A stretch of 64,000 nucleotides of DNA from Anthoceros angustus (GCA_010909165.1 VJWM01000106.1:434001-498000), one strand, 5' to 3'; shown: positions 44,897-56,028, numbered from the stretch's first letter. Translations and numbers: made by a program. The notes: generated by a model from the letters alone, not told the origin.

Positions 44897-46564
44897 TCAT
44901 ATATGATGAAAATCGCCAAGATCTGGATGTGCCCACTCATAATCTGGATTTAATACCATAAAATTTCTAGTATCTGCATGTGTCCACTCACTGCAATTCA
45001 AGTCCATTTGCACATCTGGAATATCTATATTTAATGGTGGACCAATTGGCACATTTTGTTGTGTCCCTTCAATTTGTGTATCCCTATAAGTGGTTTCTAG
45101 ATTATTCTCTGGAGGATTTTGCAGTTGATAGTCCATTAAATCCATCTGGTAGTCTGATATGTCTAAGTCACTTGTTTGGCGTTGTGGTTGAAAATTTTGT
45201 GTTTGATTACCATTATAAAATTCTGCTTGATAAGTAGTGTTGTCACCACTATTTGGTGGGAGGTTTGGACTATTTGGTGGGAAGTGTGAACCATTTGGTG
45301 GGGCGTCTGGAGTATTTGGTGAGAGATTTGAACTATTTGGTGGGGGGATCGGACTTTTTGGTGTGGGGTTTTGACTATATGGTTTGGGGTTCATATTATT
45401 TGGACTATTTAGTGGGGAGTTTGGACTATTTTCAAGTGGGAGGCTTGGACTATTTGCATAATTTTGTGGGTGCCGACGCCTCATCCTCAATGGGATACCT
45501 TGTTCATTGCAATAAGTCCTGAAAAAGCGAACTTTGCCTCTTGAATACGATATTGATGCTATATTCCAGAATTTATCTAAGAAGAATTCCTTATAGTATA
45601 GAAAATTATTATTTTTATCCAGAAAGAGGGACGGTGCACCATATTGGTCACATACAACTCCCGACCTTACTTCAAAGTTAGTATCACAATAGATATTATA
45701 TTGTATTAGCTCCAATTCTTGGTCTGAGTAAAATTGGAGATAACATGGAGACCTTAAATATTCAAGAAAATTGAACACTACCGGACCATTAGAGTCACAA
45801 ATAATGTGATTTACTCTTTCTTTGCCATCTAAATCATACCACACAAAAGGATACATTTGATGCCCTCGTTCATCTTGTTTAATAAAATTATAGTCCCATA
45901 GGTGTTGTATGGCTTCTTGATGTTCGTCTTTCTCAAATTCAAGATTGGGATCATATTGAGAAATGTACAGCTTAAGAATATGTATCTCATTCTCAAAGTT
46001 CTTTTTCATGATCAAATATTTATCGCAAGCATCATATAATAATGCAATTGCACCTGTACAACCATACACACGATCAAACTTTCGTGCCCTTGAGTCATAT
46101 ATCATGGACTCCACTAGAGCCTCTTTATGCTTTCTAGGAAGCTTTTTTAACCCTTTTGTCATATTATTAAACCCATACCACGCATGAAGATAAGAAAAGG
46201 TTTTGGCATGCTCAGGTTCTGGATAAAACCATTGTGCCCACTGACAAGTTAGACCCGGACAAGTCACTCGTATAGCCCTGCAAGCTGAACAAGAGAACCC
46301 TTTTTTTTGAGTCCAATCTAGTATTGGTTTTCCATTCACATCCATCTGGTAAATATTATTTTTCTTATCCGTTATCTTTTTCCCTGGTTGTAATTTTCTT
46401 GGTATCTTGTACCACGCCCATAGTTTTCCCCGAATTCGCCCAGATTTGAATTTTTTCTGCGGTGTTGCTGAGTCTTGTCCTCCTTGTCCATCGTCTTCTT
46501 CTTTTTCTGTGTCTTGTGCTTGTGGGTTTTGAGATGATGTCACATTTCTTGACGTTGATGCCAT
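44897..46564 (-). CDS. Divergent LBD/LOB-like protein with novel C-terminal module
   Basis: Intronless, 555 residues. LBD (lateral organ boundaries) proteins are plant DNA-binding regulators with a CX2CX6CX3C block, a GAS block and a coiled coil. Here Cys92, Cys95, Cys102 and Cys107 give CX2CX6CX4C (one residue longer at the end). The following stretch to about 172 aligns with the GAS block: FSYLHAWYGFNNMTKGLKKL, then RARKFDRVYGCTGAI where LBDs have the DPVYGCVG signature (the Pro is replaced by Arg). A helix to about 200 takes the place of the leucine zipper. Residues 228–366 are a module shared with the 54.9-kb protein: DERGHQMYPFVWYD, IICDSNGP, VVCDQYGAP, YCNEQGIPLRMRRR. The tail is Pro/Asn/Ser-rich with PPNS repeats and ends in acidic/aromatic segments. 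Start ATG 46564 gives a charged N-terminus. Function is inferred only. Confidence 0.7.
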   Translation of the reverse strand: MASTSRNVTSSQNPQAQDTEKEEDDGQGGQDSATPQKKFKSGRIRGKLWAWYKIPRKLQPGKKITDKKNNIYQMDVNGKPILDWTQKKGFSCSACRAIRVTCPGLTCQWAQWFYPEPEHAKTFSYLHAWYGFNNMTKGLKKLPRKHKEALVESMIYDSRARKFDRVYGCTGAIALLYDACDKYLIMKKNFENEIHILKLYISQYDPNLEFEKDEHQEAIQHLWDYNFIKQDERGHQMYPFVWYDLDGKERVNHIICDSNGPVVFNFLEYLRSPCYLQFYSDQELELIQYNIYCDTNFEVRSGVVCDQYGAPSLFLDKNNNFLYYKEFFLDKFWNIASISYSRGKVRFFRTYCNEQGIPLRMRRRHPQNYANSPSLPLENSPNSPLNSPNNMNPKPYSQNPTPKSPIPPPNSSNLSPNTPDAPPNGSHFPPNSPNLPPNSGDNTTYQAEFYNGNQTQNFQPQRQTSDLDISDYQMDLMDYQLQNPPENNLETTYRDTQIEGTQQNVPIGPPLNIDIPDVQMDLNCSEWTHADTRNFMVLNPDYEWAHPDLGDFHHI

Positions 46565-47074
46565 TATATGTCCACTCTGTCACTTTTTTTGACTTTGATG
46601 CGATTATATGTGGAACCTACACAACTTCTTATTGATATGTTTGAATGTGATTCATATACTCCTCTGGTGTTTTCATACTAAATACGTGAATGGATTGCAC
46701 GCATGGAAAAGGATGTCTACATATAAACATTCCTTATTTTTCTCAATAGGATATAGATATATGTAATACCTGATCAAATATTTATACGTTATATATATAA
46801 CAAATACCTAGTAGGCATAATAAATGGTTATTGTATATAGGTACCTAGGTAGGTACTTGAAAAAGTGAGCAATACCTAAAAATATAACCGATTTCCCTAT
46901 GACAACATAGTACATAATTTCAGTGTATGGTACTGAATTTATGTCCGAATGTGGGTCCGAGGGAGTGGTGGTTTACAACGATACGGATGGCGTGGGAAAG
47001 GGAGCTGAGTTTCTTGTAGCCGCTTCGCTCGAGCAAACAAAAATCGCTTGTGTGTTCTAGGCGAGTTGCAAGCA
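46565..47074. promoter_or_regulatory. Divergent intergenic region between LBD-like gene (-) and IFT46 (+)
   Basis: About 510 bp, AT-rich up to 46930, then abruptly GC-richer near IFT46. Contains TATATATA at about 46792. No further gene. Confidence 0.4.
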
Positions 47075-49240
47075 ATGGCCTCCTCTACGGCATCTTCGTC
47101 CCCTGGTCTGAATTCTCCCACATTGTCTGGGGATTCGTTGTCTCCTGCTGGAGCCAGAGATGGTGTTCCAGATGCACATGTACATGCACACCGGGGGTCG
47201 ACGCAGATTCTGCCATCTCCTCCCTACATGCTGTCCCCGCCGATGGCTGAAGGTGGTCTGTCCCCCGCCGGGCTGATCTCTCCCACGCACGTCAGAGCAA
47301 TGGTGTCGCCTCTCAGATCCTTCTCCCGGCAGACCAACTACGATTTCACCATGCACGACGGCGTACGTTTCCTGACCCCATGGGCAGGGAGGCGGGGCTT
47401 TGGCGGGTGGTGTGACTCCTGAGCTTGTTGCAGCTTTCAGACGCCTCGAGCTCCGCTTCGCGCACCGGGGAGAGTGATGTGGACAATGCGCATCAGCTGC
47501 TGAGCATGCAGGGCGCAATTGAGAAGTCGGCAGGTAGGTGGAGGCGGGGAGTGTGTGGTGGATTAGGGCGGGATGGGATGGGATGGAAAGGCATAGACTG
47601 GTAAGCTCCTTTGGTGGATGTGGCAGGTGACAGGCTGCAGAGTAGAAGGGCCTTGCACCAATCCGCAAGAGATGGCCTGTTTGACCAGACCTCAACCAGT
47701 TCCTTCAGACCGCAGGTACTGCTTGCTGGGATGGGCGAGGGTTTGGCAGATACGGAGTTTCTTTGTTTATTGCGCTCTTGGTGATGTGTGCAGGCCGCTA
47801 CTCCGGTGCCCGCCAGGTGACGCTCTGAGCTCTGCTTGGTTCACTCGTAAGAGATTGTTGGGAGCCTTGGGGAGAGAGGAAGGTAGGTCAATCGTACTTG
47901 ACGCGAGGAACGTTTCCGTTTGCTGTTTCTGCCTGTCAGCGATCCCGGTCTGTCGTTGGCAACTGCCAAAGATGAGCCAAGTAGCCGGGAGTCGTCAGAC
48001 GACGGAAGCTTGACGCCTGTGGATATCCCGTTGATTTTACATGGGGATGCTTCTGCGTATGAGCATTTTCAAGTATGGCTCGTTGGATAGTGTGAGACCC
48101 TTTTGGGTGGCGGGGTCTGCTGATGAATCTGATGGAGGTGAGATGTTGCTGCTGCAGGTGAGTGAGGAAATCAGTGGGCTCTTTCAGTACATTGACAGCT
48201 TCAAGCCGCAAGGTGTGGAGATAGGGACTATACTGAGGCCTTTCATCCCTGATTATGTACCTGCTGTTGGCGCGATTGATGAGTTCCTCAAAGTGCCTCG
48301 ACCAGATGGTCTTCCGGACCACTTAGGGTTGAAGGTAGTTGAGGCAGATGTGGGTGTCCGGGGGAAAGAAATGGGGTGTTGGTGGGCTTTCTATCATGGA
48401 ACACTTGTTGCATGTTTGTCAACTTTTCCAGTCTCTAAGCTCTCATGTGTCTTTGCAGCAGTCCACCGGTTCAATCGAAGGTTGTGTTTTATTCCTGTCA
48501 GGTTCTAGATGAGAGTGGGCCAAAACAAAGCGATCCGGCAGTTGTAAGCTTGCAGCTTCGAGCTGCTTCTATGCAAGCAAGCCAGTTTCCACTTCAGGTG
48601 AGACGGTGGAGAGAACTTCCAGAATGTATCCGAATGAAACGAATAGCTCTAGCTTAACATACCCGTCACGTTGTATGCAGGTAAGCTCGCTGGAGAATGC
48701 AGACAAGAACCCCAAGAAAATAGATGCTTGGATCACAAGTATCAGGGACTTGCACAGGAATAAACCTCCTCCATCAGTCATCTACTCAAAGCCAATGCCA
48801 GATATTGATAAACTCATGCAGGTATGGGTGAGATATCTTTTTACTCCAAACTTGACCACAATGTGCCATTAGAATGAGGAACTGAATTTCCATGGTTCAG
48901 GAATGGCCACCAGAGATTGAGAAAGTGCTTGGCGAGGTTGAACTTCCATCAGCAAAGCTTGATGTTGATCTTCCTACATTCAGTGATATATGTTGTGCCA
49001 TTCTAGACATTCCTGTGTACTCATCCCGCCACCCTCTTTACCCACATGGTGTAGTAGTGTATAGGGCCTCCACTGACAGTAGATGCGTTTTCTGGGACTC
49101 TGAGTTGACGCACCTTTCTTCGTGTGGACAGGTATAAAAGCCGGGTGGAGTCATTACACTTGATGTTTTCTCTGTATTTGGAGTTCAAGGACCAGCCCCA
49201 ATCTGGTGATACGGTGGCTGATTGGTCAAGCAGACACTAA
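47075..49240 (+). CDS. IFT46: Intraflagellar transport protein 46
   Basis: IFT46 is a core subunit of the IFT-B complex that carries cargo such as outer-arm dynein into cilia and flagella. Exons: 47075–47362, 47434–47533, 47627–47715, 47794–47816 (23 nt), 47940–48072, 48158–48334, 48502–48597, 48681–48821, 48901–49016 and 49132–49240; all phases join. The conserved core is clear: LFQYIDSFKPQGVEIGTILR, PFIPDYVPAVGAIDEFLKVP, RPDGLPDHLGL, SDPAVVSLQLRA, KIDAWITSIRDLHRNKPPP, PDIDKLMQEWPPEIE, LDVDLPTFSDICCAILDIPV, YKSRVESLHLMFSLYLEFKD. The N-terminal third is Ser/Pro-rich and variable, as in other IFT46 proteins. The last donor is GT|GTACTC at 49017, chosen because it alone rebuilds DIPVYKSRVESLH. 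Such a gene is expected only in plants with swimming sperm. Confidence 0.93.
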
Positions 49241-50947
49241 AAGCTACCAGGTATTCATATCTACCGGATATTCATTTCATGTTATACACCGTCTAGGTGA
49301 TCTAAAGTTTTCTGCTTGTTCAGGGAAGCTTAAAGACTTAAGGTGCAGTTCACCCCTTAAGAGAATCAGGCTCCTGTTGTAACCTATTTGACCGATATCC
49401 AAGTTCTATCACCGAGCCATGTAGACAGCTGCTTTCCTGTAGCATACCACGGAGGCTACACGGCTGTACTTACCTGGAGGCTCCTTCCCTGCAGATCCTG
49501 CATTCACAGTTGGGTGTTCTCTCGGGGACAGGCTGCCAATGCCAGACTGTACTTGGTCACGTTATGTACCTTGTGTGGAGTAGCTGGACAGCTGGGGGCA
49601 TGGCGGGCTATGGAAGAATCACAAGAGACCTGCTGTACATCGATCACCTCTGGGGCAAGACTCTGGACTCTGTGTCAACAGGAATCAAATGGCTGGACAT
49701 GTTGCTTCCAATAAATAGCCACTGTGTACCGACTTCAGACGTACATATGCGTCATGTGTACTTGAGCGCAAGAAGCAGAGGCTCAGTTGTACCTATTTCT
49801 GGTTATGGCGGGAAGAGTCGAGGCGCACAAATTCAAGAGGCGGGTGATCCAGCCTGACATCTTGTCACTCTCACCGGCGGCTGATGGGCTGCCAGCAGGA
49901 CATATTCAGTTGCCTTCGCGACTGTGATATGGCCAGTGTCCTGCCCGTCCCCTAAGTCTCATGAGCAAATAAACGCGCTTGCCCACCATACCGCTCGTGT
50001 GGCACGAACCCCGATGCACATCCGATGCGCCGTGCGGCCGGCATCTCTCTCTCCCTTCCCGGCGGCCAACCCTCCGGCAACTGGTTCTCCCTCCAGTGCT
50101 CCACGGCTATGTCCCGCTCATTGCCTTAGACACAAGCGTTATGCTCTGACGAGCGCCAATGTCCTGCTTCCTCATTAGGGTTTACCCATGTCCTGCATCT
50201 TTATTAGGGTTTATAAGTGTTCTCAACTAAAAGTGAACGATAGTTTCCATCTTGACCATGTTCCAGTGAATCATAGTTCGTTCACGAAACACATCCAAGC
50301 TTATGCGCTCATGTGGATCGCTGAATGTCCCAGGCTCCGGCCAGGCTTGCGGAGACCTTATGTGCCATTGTGCTCACATCGCAGGCTTCGGAGACGTGAG
50401 CTCGCCTCATGAGCTTCTCCCCGTCATGCTTCCCCCAAGCCCTCCGAACTGAAGCGCTTGCAATGCCAATTACACGGGATAGATGAACTGGTTGAACACT
50501 GCGGACGGTGAAAAGATAGCCAGTTGCCGGAGGGTTGGTCGCCGGGAAGGGACAGAGGATGCCGGCAGCACGGTGCATCGGGGGTACGGTGAGCAGGCGC
50601 GTTTATTCGCTGATGAGGTTTAGGCGACGGGCGTGTCCTGCCTGCCAGGATCTGCATTCATCACTGCTTCATGCCTGCCTGTAGGCTGTACACCTGATGA
50701 GCTGCGCGGCGTGCCGACTCCAACTCCGGGCACGCCTTCCCTGTACCTCTGCTCATTTCACTCTCTCTCGTCCCCCAGGCATCAGACACTCATCAAGTCG
50801 CTCATTCTTGGCATTTGTTCTTCAACACAGCTCCTCCTATAAGCTCTTGCATTAGACATCCAGGATGGCAGTTCCTCATCAGCTGTTGCATTAGAGATCC
50901 GGGCTCTTGTGTCGTTTGTAATTGAGTTGTGTCCACGGTATACAGCG
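49241..50947. other. Intergenic region with foldback repeat
   Basis: About 1.7 kb between IFT46 and the SKS gene. It carries the inverted repeat listed separately and two copies of CATGTCCTGC...TTAGGGTTTA type sequence near 50160–50210. Open frames at 49388–49860 have no recognisable product. Confidence 0.55.
49936..50645. repeat. Imperfect inverted repeat (foldback), arms ~220 bp, loop ~260 bp
   Basis: The left arm (about 49936–50165) and the reverse complement of the right arm (about 50430–50645) share TCCCTTCCCGGCG(G/A)CCAA, CCCTCCGGCAACTGG, GCGAATAAACGCGC or GCAAATAAACGCGC, CCCCGATGCAC and GGACACGCCCGTC or TGTCCTGCCCGTC. Roughly 80% identity by eye. RNA through it would fold into a long hairpin. 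Confidence 0.8.
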
Positions 50948-53308
50948 ATGGTGAGAGGCACCAGTTTACAGCCCTGTTTGCTGCTGCTCTTGCTGCTGTT
51001 CAACTTGGCCCTCCCAGGTCTCAGAGCAGAGGACCCCACTCTGTCTCTGGTGTGGAAGGTGACGACCATCACAGCAGCTCCACTCGGCGTGCGTCAGAAG
51101 GTATATTGCAGACTGCGTTCCCGCAGACTGAGTGCTTCGATCAAAAGTTCGCTGCAGCTGCTGCTTCAGATGCGTAATGAGCGAATTGGCTGCATGCATG
51201 TGGATTCGATGTGCTCTGCCAGGTGATTGCTATCAATGGCCAGTTCCCTGGACCTGTGCTCCATGCAACCACAAATTGGAACCTTGTTATCAACGTGTTC
51301 AACAATCTAGACGAACCTTTCCTCCTCACATGGTAGGGTATTGGTCCTGTGAGCGGCATATGGCAAACATTGCACGGTGCCCATGCTGAAGGTTTTGACA
51401 ATGCTGGCTTGGAACTGGTGGCAGGAATGGAGTCCAGCTGCGCCACAACTCCTGGCAAGATGGAGTCCCGGGCACCAACTGCCCTATCCTTCCCGGCCAC
51501 AACTGGACGTACCACTTCCAAGCCAAGGATCAGATTGGGAGCTTCTTCTACTCCCCCTCTGCTTTCTTCCAAAAAGCTGCTGGCGGATTTGGCGGCATCC
51601 GCTTCGACAACAGGCCGATCATCTCAGTACCATTTGCCCCTCCGGAAGACGATGTCACGGTCCTGATCGGGGACTGGTTCCACAGTCCCTACACCGTAAG
51701 TCTACGCTTGCAAGCTACACCGGCCATGGGAGCCTTGCAGAACAGCTCCCACTCCCACCAGGACTAACGCTCTTCATTACTTTCTGCAGACTCTGAGAGC
51801 GCAGCTAGACGGTGGAAAGCTCCTCCGGGCTCCCGATGGAGTGCTCATTAACGGGGAGGGACCTTACGGGAATGGCAGCCACACGACCATCACTGTGAAT
51901 CCCGGTAAACCCATGACGTCTCCTCCACACATCTGCAGCTTGCAGCATGCAGCTGCAATTGCCTGCTTCAGATGAGATTGCAACTGAGCCCCCAGTCCTG
52001 GAACATGCAGGTGCCACTGTCCGTCTTAGGATATCAAATGTTGGCACCTCAACGTCTCTCAACTTCCGGATTGAAGGCCACCAGCTTCTGCTGGTTGAGG
52101 CAGAGGGCTCGTACACGAAGCAGGTGTGGTATGATAATTTGGACATCCACGTAGGGCAGTCCTGCTCTGTCCTGGTTACAGCAAACCAAAGCTCCCGAGA
52201 CTACTACATCGTGGCCAGTGCACGGTTTGAGGATCCTGCGATCACAGCTCCCGGGGTGGCCGTGCTTCACTACTCCAACTCGCAGCAAGGTGCGTCGGGG
52301 CCACTGCCAGCCGCTCCCAAGCCTGGAGACATCAAATTGTCACTCAAGCAAGCCCGCAGCATCAGGTTTGACACCCTCCCGCCTCCAGATCTATGGACCA
52401 TGACAGTCACCAGGTCCTGGATGTCCAGACGAACGCATGACCCAGATGTCATTTCCTATGCAGGTGGAATCTAACCACGGGTGCAGCACGTCCCAATCCT
52501 CAGGGCTCCTTCCACTACGGACTAATCAAAGTCACCGACACCTTTGTGATAGCCAATTCCGCGCCAGTCATCAGAGGCCTGCAACGCTTTGCCGTCAACG
52601 ACGTGTCATTCGTGGTGCCGGAAACGCCCATCAAGCTTGCAGATTTCCTGGGTATCCATGGCGTTTTCACACTGAACGGCATCTCCAAAACTCCTCAGGG
52701 GTGGAGCCCTGCTCTGGGCACCCCTGTTCTGGCAGGGGATTACCGGGGGTTCTTGGAGATTGTGTTCCAGAACTACGAGACCCAGATCCAGTCCTGGCAC
52801 ATCGACGGCTATGCCTTCTTCGTTGTCGGGTGCGTTTTCTCTCCAACAAATCTGTCAACAAGGTTATCATACGGGAGTTCCCGCCTCCCTCACCTTCTTT
52901 GTTTGTGCAGCTTCGGATTGGGTTCGTGGACTTCAGGTGACCGGGCATCCTACAACTTGAAAAACGCAGTGGCCCGCAGCACAACGCAGGTAGACACTCC
53001 TGATCAATCTAATGAAGCTCCTTCGAGGAACCCAAAAATTGCCCTCGGATACATCCTGCGAGCGGGTGTTTCCTGCTCACCACGTGTGTTTGTCTGGGCA
53101 GGTTTATCCCAACGCCTGGACAGCAGTGCTGCTGGAGTTGGACAACGTGGGATTGTGGAACATCCGCTCCGCAACGTTGTACAGGCAGTACCTTGGTCAG
53201 CAATTCTACTTGCGAGTATATGATCCGGCAGACTCTTTCAAATCGGAATACGCACCACCCACAAACTTACTACTTTGTGGAGACGCTAGAAAGAAGAGCT
53301 CTCATTGA
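50948..53308 (+). CDS. SKU5-similar (SKS) multicopper-oxidase-like protein
   Basis: Secreted cupredoxin-fold protein of the SKU5/SKS family, linked in other plants to directional growth and cell-wall functions. Exons: 50948–51100, 51223–51332, 51425–51695, 51790–51904, 52011–52365, 52464–52829, 52911–52989 and 53102–53308. An N-terminal signal peptide (LLLLLLLFNLALPGLRA) is followed by QFPGPVL, LRHNSWQDGVPGTNCPI, GFGGIRFDNR, VLIGDWF, VLINGEGPYG, STSLNFRIEGH, NLDIHVGQSCSVLV, DYYIVASARF, RWNLTTGAARPNPQGSFHYG, QSWHIDGYAFFVVG and YLGQQFYLRVYDP. The positions that hold copper-binding His in laccases are LTWNG and FFYSPS here, as usual in SKS proteins, so oxidase activity is unlikely. It ends LLLCGDARKKSSH; no clear GPI signal is seen after it. 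Confidence 0.93.
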
Positions 53309-54882
53309 GCCTCTTCATTATACCCCCAGAGATGGTGGAAAAGAAGTTTCACTCAGCCCTCCACTATCGTTTTTTTTTTTCGAGTATATCTAATATTTTA
53401 GTATATATCTACTAAAAAATATGAACCTTAGGGTTCAAGTTTATTTATGTAACTTTATTTATGTTCACTCGGTGTTTATTTATGTTCACTCGAATCAGTT
53501 TGGAGCAATGTCCAATCCGAATCACATCCAAAATGTATACATACAAGCTGCCACATGTATCGTGTCGTGAGCATTCAACACTTTAGAAAATATTCAGCAA
53601 ATATTTCTTACCAAATAATTCAAACATTCAATAATTTAACAAATATTCAGAAAATATTTCTTACCAAATAATTCAGCACCACGACAACAATCTCAAGCTT
53701 GCTATTGCTACATGCGCATTGATCTGCTATTGATTTATTAATCTGGGTTTAGGGTGCAAGGTTTAGGATTGATCTGCTATTGATTTATTAATCTGGGTTT
53801 AGGGTGCAAGGTTTAGGATTTAGGGTACAAGGTTTAGGGTTTAGGGATTAGGTTGCAGTGATCTGCTTCATGCTTAGTGATGAGCAATCATAAGGGTGAG
53901 GTTTGGTATATAAGATATAGGTATAGAGTATGAATACAAAAGGTTTAAAATATATAGAAATATAAATTAAAAATGGTAATATATATATAGTTTATGAAAA
54001 TATTGTATACATTATTAAATAATATAAATTTTTCATAATAGCAAATTCAAGTTGCTATTATGATGTTTAAGAGGTGAAAATAAATTACATGGTTAAGTAT
54101 GATTGTAATTTATTATCTAACAAATAAAGTTGTTATTGTTATTGTAACATGATGGAAATTCAAGATGGTAGAACGCAAGGAGGGCAAGGATAAGATTAAG
54201 TACAATATTAAAGACCTCATGGTATGAAAAGACATATTTAAGCTAATGGGATATGGCTACAAACCTTGTGCATAAAGTTTTGTTCGGAAAAAGGCTTCTC
54301 TACAAGGCAAGTAACTCTAATTATATATTATTTTTTATTTAAAAAATGGAACTCATAAATTCATTAATAATGGTGAGTACCTTCCATATTCATCAAGAAA
54401 TAAAATAGCGATAAAATTTCATGCAAGATTCTACTATGCATAAAGTGACATTGAAATCATTGAAAAATACGAACAACCAAAACCATTTTATCAATACTCA
54501 GTTGGTAGATCTTATTTCAGATTTTGACTACCGAGGATTTTAATCATATACAAAACCATGAATATTTGGTATGGCATTCTAATCATATGCCAAACTATGG
54601 ATATTTGGTATGGTCAATAGAACTTCCCGATCAAGTTTATACTTTTGAATTTTCTTATTTTTATTTATATAAAATTGTTACATATGGCAATATGATATGT
54701 GTTGGGAATTAGAAAAAAATAGAAAATTTCCCCTAAAATGTAAATTTTCTCTATCTTTGGAAACAAAACAAAAGAGCATGTTATTATATAAAGAATATTG
54801 AATCCATTGTATTGACTTCAGTAAATCTTTCACTATATAATACAAGATAAAAGGCTGAACAAGAAACTATAAAGAAATCAAG
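53309..54882. other. AT-rich island with short tandem repeats; upstream region of second LBD-like gene
   Basis: Contains a TGTTTATTTATGTTCACTCG tandem at about 53447–53490, a 50-ish-bp duplication with AAATATTTCTTACCAAATAA at 53590–53685, the exact 50-bp duplication at 53721–53820, and TTTAGGG units to 53850. A TATA-like CACTATATAATAC lies at 54829–54841, about 45 bp before the next ATG. No other gene. Confidence 0.6.
53721..53820. repeat. Exact 50-bp tandem duplication with telomere-like TTTAGGG
   Basis: GATCTGCTATTGATTTATTA followed by ATCTGGGTTTAGGGTGCAAG and GTTTAGGATT occurs twice, head to tail, without change. It continues into GGTTTAGGGTTTAGGG at about 53830–53850. Confidence 0.92.
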
Positions 54883-56028
54883 ATGGGGACACCAAGAAAA
54901 GTGCAAGTAGATGGTGATGATAACGCGGATGCGCCTAAAAGAGGAAGACCGAAAAAAGTACAAGTCGATGATGATGCACCTAAAAGACCCAAAGGGAGGC
55001 CTAAAAAAGTACCAGTAGATGATGATGGCAACGCTGGTGCACCTAAAAATCCTAAGGGGAGACAAAAAAATAATGAGGGGGATTCCTCTGCACCTAAAAA
55101 TCCCAAGAGGAGACAAAAAAATAATGAGGCGGATTCACCTCCTGATGGAGCAAACGACAAAGCTGATGAACATATGTATCCTTGGTGTAAAATTCTTCCA
55201 GATGGTTCCATTACAAGAAGAGCGAGTTGTGGGCGTTGCATGGCGTTTCGAAAATTATGTTCAATCCAATGTGAGTTTGCACCATTTTATGATCCTAATG
55301 ATCAGCTTTTAGTTACCTTTATGAATGAAATGATTGGGGAGAATAGCTTTTTGACGAACTTATTCAAACACAAAGTCGCTAATGTGAGTAGAGAAGATTA
55401 TGCGGCTACAATTAATTTTGATGGAGAAGCACGACTGCATGACCTCCCATATGGTTGCGTCGGTCCATTACTAGCACTATATGATGTTTTTCTTGGTCTT
55501 AAAACTAAGGTGGGGAAGCTCTATAACCAAATTGAATGTCTTCGAGGTACTCTTCTACAATGTAACCCCTCAATTTCATTGGGCCATCCAAATCATGATA
55601 ATTTTATCCAAATAGACGAGCAAGGTAACAAATTTTACTCCCTAGTGTATGAAGGCTCAGAACCAGGTCAGCTACGTCTACAATTTTTCATCTTATGCGA
55701 CCATCAAGGCCCATTGATCTTTGAAGATAGAACTTTGAGGGTATTATATTACAAGCAGTTTACTGCTTCCTTAGAGTTCCCACAATATATTACTACTTTC
55801 AATGGCCTTAAGGGATTGAAGACGGGAGTTATATGTGGTGCTCTTGGCTTACCAAAACAACTCATATCGGAGGAAGGTGAAAGAATTTATCAAGAATTTA
55901 TTCTGAATGATAATTGGGAACCTTTAAAGATAGATGAACAAGGCAATCTTTTTCATATGTATATGAAGTGTGATCAAAATGGCCAACCTCTAGAATCAGG
56001 AAGGCGAATTCCCAGATGTGAAGAGTAG
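54883..56028 (+). CDS. Divergent LBD/LOB-like protein with AT-hooks and the same novel C-terminal module
   Basis: Intronless, 381 residues. The N-terminus has repeated basic units: KRGRPKK (19–25) and KGRPKK (37–42) are AT-hook cores; KGRQKN and KRRQKN are decayed copies spaced by VDDD. Cys116, Cys119, Cys126 and Cys130 match the LBD CX2CX6CX3C block exactly and are followed by EFAPFYDPND (LBDs have APYFP). The segment to about 194 ends in DLPYGCVGPL, matching the GAS-block signature. A helix follows (LKTKVGKLYNQIECLRG). Residues 241–378 are the module shared with the 44.9-kb gene: DEQGNKFYSLVYEG, FILCDHQGPLIF, VICGALGLPK, then a second DEQGNLFHMYMKCDQNGQPL and SGRRIPR. A TATA-like box lies about 45 bp upstream of the ATG. 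Likely nuclear; role unknown. Confidence 0.72.
   Translation: MGTPRKVQVDGDDNADAPKRGRPKKVQVDDDAPKRPKGRPKKVPVDDDGNAGAPKNPKGRQKNNEGDSSAPKNPKRRQKNNEADSPPDGANDKADEHMYPWCKILPDGSITRRASCGRCMAFRKLCSIQCEFAPFYDPNDQLLVTFMNEMIGENSFLTNLFKHKVANVSREDYAATINFDGEARLHDLPYGCVGPLLALYDVFLGLKTKVGKLYNQIECLRGTLLQCNPSISLGHPNHDNFIQIDEQGNKFYSLVYEGSEPGQLRLQFFILCDHQGPLIFEDRTLRVLYYKQFTASLEFPQYITTFNGLKGLKTGVICGALGLPKQLISEEGERIYQEFILNDNWEPLKIDEQGNLFHMYMKCDQNGQPLESGRRIPRCEE

Noticed and set aside
49388-49857. Frames of 108–115 residues downstream of IFT46
   Set aside because: No homology, no splice structure; more likely intergenic or IFT46 3' UTR sequence.
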